DNA of 64,000 nt from Rhizophagus clarus (taxonomy: Eukaryota > Glomeromycota > Glomeromycetes > Glomerales > Glomeraceae), in NCBI GenBank assembly GCA_015698045.1, contig BLAL01000193.1, forward strand, positions 525,001 to 589,000, read 5' to 3'. Both the position numbers and the translations under genes were made by a program. Below are positions 11,595-22,760 of this stretch, one piece after another. The notes below the pieces were generated by a model. It worked only from the letters and a program-made list of their open reading frames with translations. It was not told the origin of the DNA and made no database searches. The first letter of the stretch is position 1; each line of letters begins with the position of its first letter.

Positions 11595-11740
11595 TTTTGA
11601 CTATCAAGATTTTTAACTATCGGGATTCTATGACTGTCAGGATTTTGATTCAACCAGGATTTGGGTTTATTGGGATTCTGGTGTCGGATTATGGACTGTC
11701 AATATTATGACTGTCAAGGTTTTTGGGAGATCCCAACTTA
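11595..11740. repeat. Imperfect mini-repeat of GACTGTCAGGATTTT type
   Basis: Variants of ACTATCAAGATTTT, ACTATCGGGATTC and GACTGTCAGGATTTTG recur every 15-25 bases. The array lies just outside the 5' end of the MULE relic and may be its subterminal repeat. Confidence 0.4.
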
Positions 11741-12643
11741 ATGTTTAGGTGTCTGCAGATCAAAGTATTGTACCGTACATCGCCATGAAACAAATCCGTA
11801 TGTACTAAATAAGTAAGAACTTAAGCAGTAAATAACAATAACGGATACGCAAGTTGTAACTTGTAGTGTAAAATATAATTGTAAAATGGGAATAGTTTTC
11901 CAAAACAAACTGTTAACAAAGGAAATTCTCGTGAAATAACTTCCAAGTCCTATGCCGGCCAAAAATAAATAGAAGTTCCTTTCTGATACTAGTCAGTCTA
12001 TATGTCGATCCTACGTAAATACTGTATATATATGCACTTAATAATTTCGGCATACATAATTTCATTTTCAGGTTCGGCCAAAACTGTACGTAACTCTGCT
12101 AAAAGCTGAAATTCTGGTCGAAATTGTCTGGTTAGCATTATACCATATTGGCCCTCATTATAAATTCTGAGTAACATTAGCGTAACACAAAATTTGTACT
12201 CTTACCTGGTGGCTAAACTTTTATCCAATATCACGCGATAAATTTGGCCAGAATTATATAGTTCCATGTTCTAAATTTCGACCATTCGAGTTTCGGACTT
12301 TTCAGATTTGGCCACATACGTAATAAAAATTTTTTTTTTTTTGAATTTAATACTATGTTTCTGAAGATCAAAAAGTATTTAAAAATTAAAAAGTAAATAA
12401 TAATTTTCATGCCGACAAATAAGGATGTCGGCCCGATTATCGGTCCATGAAACTGATAATCAATGCCACAAATATTTTGCGTTAATTTTTATTTATTTAT
12501 TTATTTATTTCAATGTTTTTGTCACCAATCAATGCTAGAAAAAGGATGATCAATTAGGAATGACTAATAAACGAAACTTATTGGTGTTATTAATTATTTA
12601 ATGAATGACATGCCAACGCTTATTTTAAGTGCGCGCGTTATCA

Positions 12644-12651
12644 TATAAATA
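12644..12651 (+). promoter_or_regulatory. TATA box of the hydrolase gene
   Basis: TATAAATA lies 50 bases upstream of the ATG at 12702. It is preceded by the GCGCGCG patch, unusually G+C-rich for this window. Confidence 0.5.
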
Positions 12652-12701
12652 GAAACGTTAATTGTGCTGAATCATTTACATTATAGTTTTGCTATTTGAA
12701 A

Positions 12702-14487
12702 ATGTTACATTTAAAGTTACTTCTGTTCTCTGGCATTTCTACAACGATTAAGCATTATCTTAATGGTCCTCCTAGATCATCATGGAATTTAAAATATCAT
12801 CTAAATTGGGCAATAATAAAATCAATGCTCGAAAATACTAAGGAGGTAACAATTGAACAAATGCAAAAGGGTTCTTTTCTTCCTAGATCTGCACCAGCTG
12901 GTGTGTTGATAAACGAATTCAAAATAGATAATAAATATAGACACGAAGCACAAGTTCATCTCGATAAAATTTTGAAACCTTATGAACATGTCTTAAATAC
13001 TGAGTGGAAAGATTTGAAAGATGATGGAATTGCTGCTGAATGGGTTCAAGTTCATAATGATGAATGGGAAAAAAGAGAAATTAGGAAAACTATTTTGCAC
13101 TTACACGGTGGTGCTTATTATTTGTGTAGTAAAAATTTGTTTCGTGATACTACAAGTTTTTTAGCAAAAAACGCAAATGCAAGAGTTTTAGGTAGGTTAA
13201 AACTTTGGAAGAATGAAATCTTTAATAATCAATCTTTAATATGTTATCTAATAAATTTTTTAATCAATTTTAATAATATATATATATATATATATTTTTG
13301 TAGCAATTGATTATCGGCTTGCACCTCAAAATCAATTTCCCGCAGCACTACAAGATGCATTGGCCGCTTATTTGTACCTCTTAAATCCTCCAAAAGATGG
13401 AGGATTTGAACCTTTAAATCCAAAAAATATTGTAATTTCTGGTGACAGTGCTGGAGGTGGTTTAAGTTTGGCACTTGGTCTTGCTATACGTGACGCTGGT
13501 TTGCCATCATGTGCTGGTATCAATGGTTGGGTAAGTAAAGAATTTATTTCTTTATTTAGTTGCGAGATTTTGAAGCAACCTTTGCTGGTTTGATTTAATT
13601 GAATTATTAGTCATTCACATGATCATATTGTGTCAAATTATAGAGCCCATGGGTTGATCTCACGCACAGTTGCCCTTCGATGCTTGATGATGAATGTGCT
13701 GATTATCTTCCAAAATTCTCAAAAAGCTTTATTCACGCAGAATCTCAAGTTTTAAGCGAATATAAAGAAAAAACTGCTTCCCTCACAGCAAAAATTAAGA
13801 ACCTCAGTCCCAAAATTTGGCATGATTCGTTTATTAGATCTGATATAACAATACAATTTTATGCACCTAATGAAGGTCTAGCAATTCCATATGTTAGTCC
13901 GATGTTAGCTGAAAGTTTAGGCGATTTACCTCCTTTATTATTGGTAAGAAAGGTATTACTTGATTCTTTCTAACATATTTTTATAATGAAAAAAGGATTT
14001 ATTTAAATAATACAGATAGCAGGAGATGATGAAAGATTACGGGATGAAATAATTTATTTTGCCCATAGAGCTGCTGAACCACATAAATATAAAGGTCCAT
14101 CTTATAATGCTGGTAAATTTGAAAAATCTCCATTCCAAACTCCGACAAATACTACACTCGAAGTATACGAAGAAATGGTTCATGTGTTTCAAGTAAAATA
14201 TATTTGTTTTAAATTAGAAAAAGTTTTTTATAAATTTTTTTTTTAATTAATATTAATTATTAATTATTTTTTAGATGATGGACCATGAAATTGCTAGAAA
14301 ATCAAGTGAACGTACAATCGAATTCATAAATAGAGTAACTAATCCTCTTAACGAACCACTTCCTCCTTCCTCTTATAGTTACATAAATATTGAAAGAGAA
14401 TCTAGTCCTTTAAAAGAACGTCATAAAAAAGTTCTTAATTGGGAAAACATTGGTATTGTACCAAGTATCACACTAAATTGTAAGTGA
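12702..14487 (+). CDS. Alpha/beta hydrolase, hormone-sensitive lipase type (five exons, about 468 aa)
   Basis: Joining 12702-13191, 13304-13530, 13644-13943, 14016-14192 and 14275-14487 gives one uninterrupted frame; every intron begins GTA and ends AG. The protein starts MLHLKLLLFSGIS; the in-frame TTG six bases upstream was not used. Family motifs are in place: oxyanion-hole HGGAYY (His135-Gly136-Gly137), nucleophile elbow GDSAGG with Ser212, acidic motif GDDERLRDE (about 342-350) and catalytic-His motif MVHVFQ (His395). Esterases and lipases of this family hydrolyse short acyl or acetyl esters; the natural substrate cannot be read from sequence. The hydrophobic N-terminus may anchor it to a membrane. 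A TATA box lies at a normal distance and no damage is visible, so this is the healthiest gene of the window. An extra terminal intron (donor near 14481) would change only the last residues. Confidence 0.9.
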
Positions 14488-15240
14488 TTCAATAATTAAA
14501 TCTAAACTTTGTAATAATAAAAACATGTTAATTTACTGGTAATTTCTTTTTTAGAACGCTAAAACATTTCGTATTTATTACTATTCGCTCTGACTTATTT
14601 TTTTATTATATGTTTATTTATTTTTTGATAAGTTTTTATATGTATATCAGTTATATGGTTTAAAATAAATAGGGAATGGTTCCCGGAATTAGTTTTAATA
14701 AGTTATTAAAAATAAATTAATTTATCATTCCCTAATGCATAGAAATCTAAATTTTTCCAGAATTTGTCGGGGTGGAAGATGAATTATAATGTTTTTAGCC
14801 ATTCAAGAGAATTTCTGGGGTTTATTTTATTCATACCAAAGAATAAGTATTAAGTATTCAACCAAACAGGTGCAATTGACTCATCTAACTTGTCGCAACT
14901 TCTAAAAAAAATTTAAGTGTACATTTAAAAAAACATAGCCCATTAACCGACTATCATTTAGTCTATCTCTTTCAAAACAGGATTTAAAAATTTAAAGATC
15001 TAAACAACTAATTCATTTTTTGTTGAATACATTATATACTGAATTTTTGTGTATTTACGTTTTAACAAATCTTCAGTATCTATTTTTAACGTTTTTTCAA
15101 TACCATTTTTTTTATGTTTACTTGATTCCTAATAATTGGTTCTCGCATATCCATAAATTAAATAATGAGTATAAACCTACCAAATAAATTATTGTTGGTT
15201 TGCCGGGAGAGAGAGTAAGTTATGCTCACTTTGTTGTTTA
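14488..15240. other. Spacer downstream of the hydrolase
   Basis: A+T-rich, with no open frame or repeat I can identify. Confidence 0.4.
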
Positions 15241-15332
15241 ATCATTCAAAATGAAATTGCGCGATGAAAAATTCGACATAAGAGGGTCTCATAATCTGCA
15301 TAACGAAGCAGCTCGGATCGGGGTTACAGTAC

Positions 15333-15472
15333 GATTTCCCGAATGCCATTTTCCCGAATGTACTTTTTCCCGAAGTCAATTTCCCGAATGCCAATTTCCC
15401 GAATTGGACAATTTCCCGAATTGGACAATTTCCCGAAACATACAATATCCCGAATGCCAATATCCCGAATCT
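15333..15472. repeat. Left arm: mini-repeats of TTTCCCGAATGCC
   Basis: Nine or so copies of a 13-19 base unit built on CCCGAAT(GCC), separated by ATTT, follow one another. It is the inverted counterpart of the array at 16097-16198. The overlapping open frames on both strands are translations of the repeat. Confidence 0.75.
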
Positions 15473-15737
15473 TTTAAATGTTGTATTGAAAATATGCAAC
15501 TTAGTTAATGTAGTTAATATGATTAATTATTTAATATAGCATATTAATTAAATATAATGTATATGTGAAATAAAATGTTTTATATGTGATATGCTCAAGA
15601 TATTGTTTAATAAAGATTAATAATATTAATAATGATTAAATATTGGTTATTTTACGGATTAATTTGTTTATTTGTTACAATTTTTAGATCTTAGATTAGT
15701 TTAGTCTATGTTTTTTATTATTTTTTATAATTGTTTG

Positions 15738-15957
15738 ATTCTTTTTTTTTTATTTTATTTTATTTTTTATTTTATTTTATTTTATTTTCTTTTTTATTTT
15801 ATTTTCTTTTCTTTTTTATTTTATTTTCTTTTCTTTTTTATTTTATTTTCTTTTCTTTTTTATTTTATTTTCTTTTCTTTTTTATTTTATTTTCTTTTCT
15901 TTTTTATTTTATTTTCTTTTTTTTTTTATTTTATTTTCTTTTTCATTTTATTTTATT
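15738..15957. repeat. Pure T/C/A tract (TTTTATTTTATTTTCTTTTC)n
   Basis: A nearly perfect tandem of about 22 bases fills the centre between the two CCCGAAT arms. The Phe-rich open frames over it are artefacts. Confidence 0.8.
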
Positions 15958-16096
15958 CTAATATTTTTAATTATTGTATTAAATAGGTTTCACTTGAAAA
16001 ATAGTGATTTATATTTATAGATATATATAGATATATAGGATATTGTTTTGTCTTTGGCGTTCATAATAAAGAATTAAAAAAAAAGATATGTTCAAG

Positions 16097-16198
16097 ATAT
16101 TAGGGATTCAGGATATTAGGGATTCGGGATATTGGGAATTCGGGATATTGGGATTCAGGATATTGGAATTCGGGATATTGGCATTCGGGAAATTGTCC
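16097..16198. repeat. Right arm: mini-repeats of GGATATTGGGATTC
   Basis: Six to seven tandem units of about 15 bases, ending GGCATTCGGGAAATTGTCC, are the reverse complement of the left-arm motif. With the left arm they form an inverted pair spanning about 870 bp, as expected for a transposon-like element with repetitive termini. No target duplication was evident. Confidence 0.7.
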
Positions 16199-17487
16199 GA
16201 CATCGGTTAATAATAACTAAATCAATTGTAAAAAAAAAAAAAAAAATAAATGAAGAATGATCTATTAAATATTATGATTAATTACCTGTGAAAATAGTTA
16301 TTTCATTATTCATTGGAACTAATTGATAGATAGAGCAATTATAATTGTAAAAAATTCGGCACGGCTATCTTTCAATAATGATTGAAATTTACGTGCGCAT
16401 CGGTCTGTATTATAAAAAGTAACTGAATATTAATATTGTAACGTGAGAATTTGATTTTTGTTAGCATTTTTCTTCTTGATAAATTCTGAAACTATATCGG
16501 ATATAAAAAACTTGGAGAATGGGTGATCACTTATCACCAGAGTATAATTTCTATTCAAATGCCAGAAATCAATTTATTAACTTTTGATGCAAATTACTGC
16601 AAGTAATACGTTACATAATGGTTACATAAGCAAGCAAACTTGTACTATAAATAAAAACTATCCTCCCACGATAAAGACACTTTAGGTTGTTTAATACAAC
16701 CGAAGAATTTATACCAGATTGGAGTCTTGACATGTAAAATGAATAGAAAATCAGATAAAGTTTTTTAATGAGATTATTGGAAAAGATCACTAGCAGGGAA
16801 GAATCAATGATATACTGTATCTCAGTTATTTCTGTAGTTTTATAATTAAACTTTAGAGGTACTCGTTCTTCTAGTGAATAATGTTATGGCTATAAATTAC
16901 ATGTTCGATAAACTTCTATATTTTCTTTTTTAGAATTTCTATATAATTACAGTATATTTTAAGGGCAAAAATGTATATGCGATTTAAGTTGTCCAATAAT
17001 ATGGAAATACTTAAGAAATCCAAGCGTTATTTTAATTGTCCGGAAAGCGAAAATAAGAGGGCTGAGGTTCATGAAGATTAGCAAAACTCTCTCGAAATCA
17101 TTAAAAAATATAGAGTATATATATATATGTTACATATTTATACGATACAATAAAATGAACGGTTCCATCTTACTTTTTGACGATTGTTGCATAAGATTTT
17201 TACCTTATAATTAAGCGAGAAGGGGTTCAGTGTTTGGGATAAACGTGAAGGAGACGTGGATTGATGATAAAAGTTGGTCTGTAGGTTGGGTTAGCGGAAG
17301 TTTTCTAGAAATCACCGCTATGATTCTTCTAGTGAAGAGTAAATCTTATCATTTCATGACTCAAACAATTCTTAAGTATAACGACTAATGACAACTACAC
17401 ATCAAAATTATGCTATTATATTAAAGCAGCAAAGTTTGTTGGTGCAAAGTTACAAATTCCCTGTTCATCACTACGTCAAAGAACCAC

Positions 17488-17518
<31 letters not shown>

Positions 17519-18830
17519 ACTCATTGCACTGTGGCAATTACAACAGTCTCATCATCAATTTGATTCAGCTCTGCATATCAATTAACTTCACTTTCAGCAG
17601 GAAAATCTAAATTTTAGTAATCGTAATAACACATGATCCTAATATCATTATAAAAACGCTATGTCAGATATTGTAGACAATACCCTGACATCTCCTCCAC
17701 CCTTTCTATACTGAGTTAAAAAAATACGACATTGTGGTACTGATACAGCAATTTTCTTGCATAAGGAATAAGACTTGAAATTTGACGGGAGCAACAAAAA
17801 ATTATTCGCAACGAGATTCCTAGTTCTAACTTCTAAACTAACAAATCCCAAAAAAAAAGAAGAAATTAGGTATTTTAAACAAATTTCCTTTACTATAAAC
17901 CTTGAAAATCGAATGATATAAAATATGTAACCAACTTAAAAATACTCGAACAACTTGAACTATAATATCTTCAATGAAATGAAAGAAAAAAATTTGAATT
18001 AACCATTTAGAGTTAATGATGTTTGATACAACATACGGAGTTATCAAAAGATTATGAAAAGACGATGAATTTTTGTTGGAAATGGGAAAGAAAATTTTTG
18101 AATTAATGTTTGTAAATTGTAATTATAAGTTTAATTACTTTCATCATTGATATTTAAACTTTTTCATCGGTATTAACAATAATCAAATGTTCAATTTAAA
18201 GGAAAAAAAAAATTGGTTCGTTACTAATTCTTCTCAAAATAATTTTACTATGAAAATTTGGGATCCAACGTTAATGTCACTCCAAGTCTTACCTCGCCTG
18301 GTATTATGGATCGATCGATCTTATTTGAATAAGCTGATCTGACGACTCCAATAAGATCAAAAGAATGGAAAGTGTAAAGGTTAAACAATTTGTGGACAGT
18401 GAAATCTCGCCACATCTTAGATTTTTATGGTAATCGGAATCCCATAAAAAGATAGTTCAGCGAATGTGATAAAAAATGATTCAAATTTAAGAACAAAGAA
18501 TGAATAATTGTATTCATTGTAATGGTAATTGACCATTTCTTCCGAAATTGAAAGACAACATTCATTTTTCTTACTGCAAATACACAGATCAAGGGTATAA
18601 AGTAGTGGAACTTAATACTATTGATACTAGAAAGTAAAGAAAATTATTGGAGTTCGTTATCAAAGTGTATATCGATTGTTGGGGTTTTCAACTATCTAAT
18701 GATAAAGCTTCAAATAAATGAGTATGCACTGGTGAGAAGTGAGAAGTGATAAGAGTATTATTACTGAACCACTGTAATTCAATTAATCAAGAAAAAAAAG
18801 TACCCGATATAATGATATTGACATTAAGCA
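16199..18830. other. Long intergenic region
   Basis: No gene was recognised. The only features are the trinucleotide run listed separately and short frames of biased composition (17388-17585, 17648-17851, 17838-18047). Confidence 0.4.
17488..17518. repeat. (CAT)n microsatellite
   Basis: Ten uninterrupted CAT/TCA triplets. Confidence 0.9.
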
Positions 18831-18917
18831 TAATCACGAGATATCTCGAGTTTTAAAAGTCAGGGGCGCACTTTCAACTTGAACTAGATTTTGGGCATAA
18901 GGAAGCGATTCTCAGCC

Positions 18918-19052
18918 ATGATTACAGCTTGGCTATGTAGCTTAACTACATGAGACAAACGAATTTGAAATTTGATTTGATCCATCAAACCGGATTACGG
19001 CTTGGCTATGTGGCTTAGCTACATGAGACCAAATTGGGCAAACGAATTTGAG
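18918..19052. repeat. Direct duplication of a hairpin-forming block
   Basis: GATTACAGCTTGGCTATGT at about 18920 recurs as GATTACGGCTTGGCTATGT about 72 bases later. Each copy is followed by a small palindrome (ATGTAG-CTTAA-CTACAT in the first) and by CAAACGAATTTGA. The second copy contains TGGCTTAGC, which fits the tRNA A-box pattern TRGCNNAGY, so a tRNA-derived SINE origin is possible but unproven. Confidence 0.45.
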
Positions 19053-19059
19053 TATTTAC

Positions 19060-20690
19060 ACAAAAGTTTCTCGCTTCAAATTGATCGAATAAAACTTCTA
19101 TCTTATATCATTTATAAAAATCAATTATTCTGTATATTATCAAATATTATATTATATTTTTAAATTATATTTATTATTTATCATTGTCCAGATTCTGGGA
19201 GCGAAGCGGAGGACACTATTTTTCTATGCACTATGAAAAATTTCAGTTTCTCTGTCACATCATACCTGATCACATCTGGATAAATTATTATAGAAACTGG
19301 TCCCGTTTCCTAGTTATTAAATATTTTTAAGTATAAAGATTCTTAATTATTAATGTAGATTGAATCCAAGTTCAAATTTAATTCGAACTTTTTATATTGG
19401 TTAATTTCGAAAATCCAGAATAAGTTCCATATTACAGAAATGTTACATTTTGTTGCAAAGTCCGATACTTTTCTATCACCTTTTAAAATTAAAAATATAA
19501 ACCAAGATCATTATCAACATTAAGGAATTACAAGTTTTTGTTACTTAGATACTAAGTAGTAAATATATCCTGCTTAAACAAACTTACAAATATTTACTTA
19601 ATTTCAAAATTAATATGTTAAATTTATTACTTAAATTATATTTATTTAGCATATTTTTTTTATTACAAAATCGGTAAATCTATTCAAAACTGCCTTTATT
19701 TTTTGATTCAAGAAGAATGAATACAATTTTTAATGATAAAGTTCACAATTATCAAATAATTCATTTTAGATCCATATTTTTTGGAACTTGAATGGAAAGT
19801 TAATTATAACTCGAAAGGGTTAATTATTCAAATAATACCAACAATCGAAAAGCTGTTAGAGCGACATCGTAACTAGGGACACTGTCCACATGTTTAATAA
19901 CACATTTAATAGCTATCAAATAATTTATTTCAGATGTAACGATAATTTATTCATCGCATTTGCGATGACTTGCGATGTCATCACCACTCCGTATCACACT
20001 CTTTCTTTCATTTATTCTTATTTTTCTCGTATAATAATTTTTTTTCTTATATTAAATATAAGAAAGTAATTTTTATAAAATCTACTTTATTCATTCCTCT
20101 TTACTATTTATTTGTACTCTTTGCAGTTTGCATTAATTACTCGTACTTATATTTTTGATAAGTAGTATTTGTATTGCATAAAAACTAATTTTGATACAAA
20201 CAAAAAAAACAGCTTATGTTGTGTGTTATACAGGTCTTACAAAACATTTTTTTTATTACTGTAAATTTTATCTTTAATATAGAGTATATTGTATTAGATT
20301 AATTATTAATTGCTCGTTTCATGAAATCTATTAAATAAACAATTAAAAACAATTTAGCAAAGTTTTTTTTTTTGGTGTAATTTGATGTTTTTGTCAAGCA
20401 AAGAATTTATATTAAGTGTCAATTAAATAATGAAATTTAAATATTTTTTTCATTTTTTAAAAGATGAAAGAATTTTTCATACTTTTTATAATAAAATTCA
20501 TGTATGTTATTAAAAACTGGCTGCCATACTATTTCATCGAGGTCTGTACTAAAAATATTATTTAATTAATTTTCTACATGATCTTTAATCGCAGATTCAT
20601 CATCTATTTCTCCAAAACGTGATCATCGTGGCATAACATCATTTTTTCATCATCTCAGTGTTATTATTACGATATCATCTAGGATAGAAT
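19060..20690. other. Intergenic region
   Basis: A+T-rich with no supported gene. The 62-codon frame at 19970 is hydrophobic composition noise. Confidence 0.35.
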
Positions 20691-20697
20691 ACTACTA

Positions 20698-20902
20698 GGA
20701 CCCAGAAATATATACAGTAAAAAGGTCAGAGGCAGCCAAAAAAATTTTACTATTAGCTGTACGCATTTTTTCAGGGCCGGAGTTATGATAATTTTGGTCA
20801 TTATCCAAAACCGGTAATAGGCTTTCACGAGGAATTATCTAAAAAAAGAAAGATTTCATGACTTGTTATACGCAAACTTTTTTTATGGATATTTTGGGAT
20901 CC
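20698..20902. mobile_element. Small TA-flanked inverted-repeat element (MITE candidate)
   Basis: The left end begins GGACCCAGAAATATATAC and the right end, reverse complemented, GGATCCCAAAATATCCATA. Both are bordered by TA. The repeats are imperfect, so this is a degraded Tc1/mariner-type MITE at best. Confidence 0.4.
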
Positions 20903-20904
20903 TA

Positions 20905-22190
20905 TTCTACTGAATCATATTTTAACGAAAACTTTAACTTTACACGAACAATAAAATTTGTCCTAGTCCAGAAATTCGATCATTATCAGACAAAAGATTT
21001 TGTGATGATGTTTGATAGAAGTGTGCAATAATGTGAAGAAAATAAAACCATTATATATATACATCAAATGCATGTTTTTATCATTAAGAAAAAGTTTTCA
21101 AATGCAATTTGGATAATTATTGGTAGAAAGTTAACGGCTTCGTAAATAGATTTAAAATTATTATTATTATTATTTTTTAGAGTCTGAGTTCAATGTAGGT
21201 TTATTTGCTTAATAATACGTAATCATTTTAAAATTTATATATTTCATTTTTTAAAATTGTATTATATAAGAAAAATAATTTATATTTTGAGTTTTATATT
21301 GTAATCTTTAAATAATTTTTTTTAGTGCGTACTTTATTATTATCAAATGTATTAAATGCATTATTATACATAAAAATAAGATTAAAAGTTCAAATATAAA
21401 GTACGAACAAACTAACATGTAACGCCTCGTGGTATTTTGCAAATTTTAGGGGTCGGGCGCGATAAAATAACAATGGAATTCATATGATACACGCTAAATG
21501 ATGTAATAATCATATGTATTATGGGCTTAGATCTTTTTTTTTTTTTTTTTTGATTCAAAGCCAATTTCCACATTATTGTGGCTTTGAAAAATCTGTCAAA
21601 GCTATAAACACACTCAAATTTCCTTATTAATAATATTATTTTTTTTTTTTTACTTATTTTAAATTTTAATGAGATAAAATTATTACTTGGTAATTTGATA
21701 AATTTAAATATTTATAATACTTTTTAACATAATATTATCTTTATCCATAATTTTAAAATTTATTACACAACTAAAATTTACATTAAGAAAAAATTGTAAA
21801 ACTATGGTTGTATTACAAGTTATAACACATTTCCCTTTTAAACAATTATCTTATAATTTCATCTAAAATAAGTTTGAACTTAGCTAACATGTTTATCAAT
21901 ATTGATAATCTTTTTTTGTAAACAGTTCATTAGGTAGAGTTAAACCTATTGTATTTGCATTTTGATAACAAAAAATTTGAAAAAAAAAATATTGTTTAAT
22001 GAAATTACAGAAATGTGAATTTTTAAAACTAAATCAAAGTATAATCTTATGGTTCAGAAATTTCTAGAAATTATAGATTGACTAATTGATACTGTTGTAT
22101 ATTGATTGTCAGTACTATGTAGAAGCACAATTATCACAAAAATAAGCTCTCAAATAATTAAAAACTCAACATGATAAGTAAAATATATAC
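20905..22190. other. Intergenic region with one perfect hairpin
   Basis: TTCAAAGCCA at 21554-21563 pairs with TGGCTTTGAA at 21579-21588 (10-bp stem, 15-base loop), just after an 18-base T-run. Nothing else is recognisable. Confidence 0.4.
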
Positions 22191-22400
22191 AAGATCCCAA
22201 ACATACAATTTATGCAGTCACTCAAAGAAGTACCAGAGGGAATGACCTAGGCTTAATCACATTGAAATACTTGTAAAAAATGGCTGTATCAGCGTACATG
22301 GATGATACAATATGGGTAGATTTGTCGTTAGAAAGGATTCAAAATAAAGTCATTGTAGAATTTAAGGATGAAAAATATTTATTCAATATGTATAAATAGG
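22190..22400 (+). mobile_element. LINE reverse-transcriptase relic (catalytic box)
   Basis: The frame at 22280-22400 reads AVSAYMDDTIWVDLSLER, which carries the YxDD catalytic box of reverse transcriptase in the context YMDDTxW used by non-LTR elements. Upstream sequence is too decayed to read. No complete frame remains. Confidence 0.65.
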
Positions 22401-22499
22401 CTTACTTGGATTTATAAATTTAAAATTATTATATATAAATGAATTAATACAATGCTGCTAAATTGGAAATACGTTTGGTAAATGTGACATTTTGCAGCA

Positions 22500-22760
22500 A
22501 GAATACCAATATATTGAATCAGAAAATGCATTAATGCAAAGAAGCGATTAATAAAATTTGAAAATGGGTTTATACGATAAAGATCAGACAAATCCACGAA
22601 CTACGAGTCTACGACCCATAACATTCCTAGAAACACTCAGGAAAACTCTTGTTAAATTATTAAACTCTCATCTCAGCCATATCCTTAAAGAACATAACAT
22701 TCTTAACAAACTTCAATTTGTGGCAACTCGACATTTGAACCCAATAGATATTATTTAATT
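22500..22760 (+). mobile_element. LINE reverse-transcriptase relic (fingers region)
   Basis: The frame at 22558-22758 contains TSLRPITFLETLRKTLVKLL and HILKEHNILNKLQF, matching the fingers region (RPITLLE..RK..VKI) of LINE reverse transcriptases. In an intact element this part lies upstream of the YMDD box, yet here it lies downstream of one, so the two pieces belong to different copies. Confidence 0.7.

Noticed and set aside
12060-12325. Possible inverted repeat with GGCCAAAACTG and AATTCTGGYCRAATT words
   Set aside because: The arms match over only 10-15 bases, some matches are direct and not inverted, and no borders or target duplication could be set.
15708-15986. 92-codon Phe/Leu frame
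   Set aside because: Simple T/C tract.
21480-21590. Hairpin after an 18-base T-run as a polymerase III or RNA gene
   Set aside because: The T-run precedes the stem instead of following it, and no internal A/B boxes are visible.
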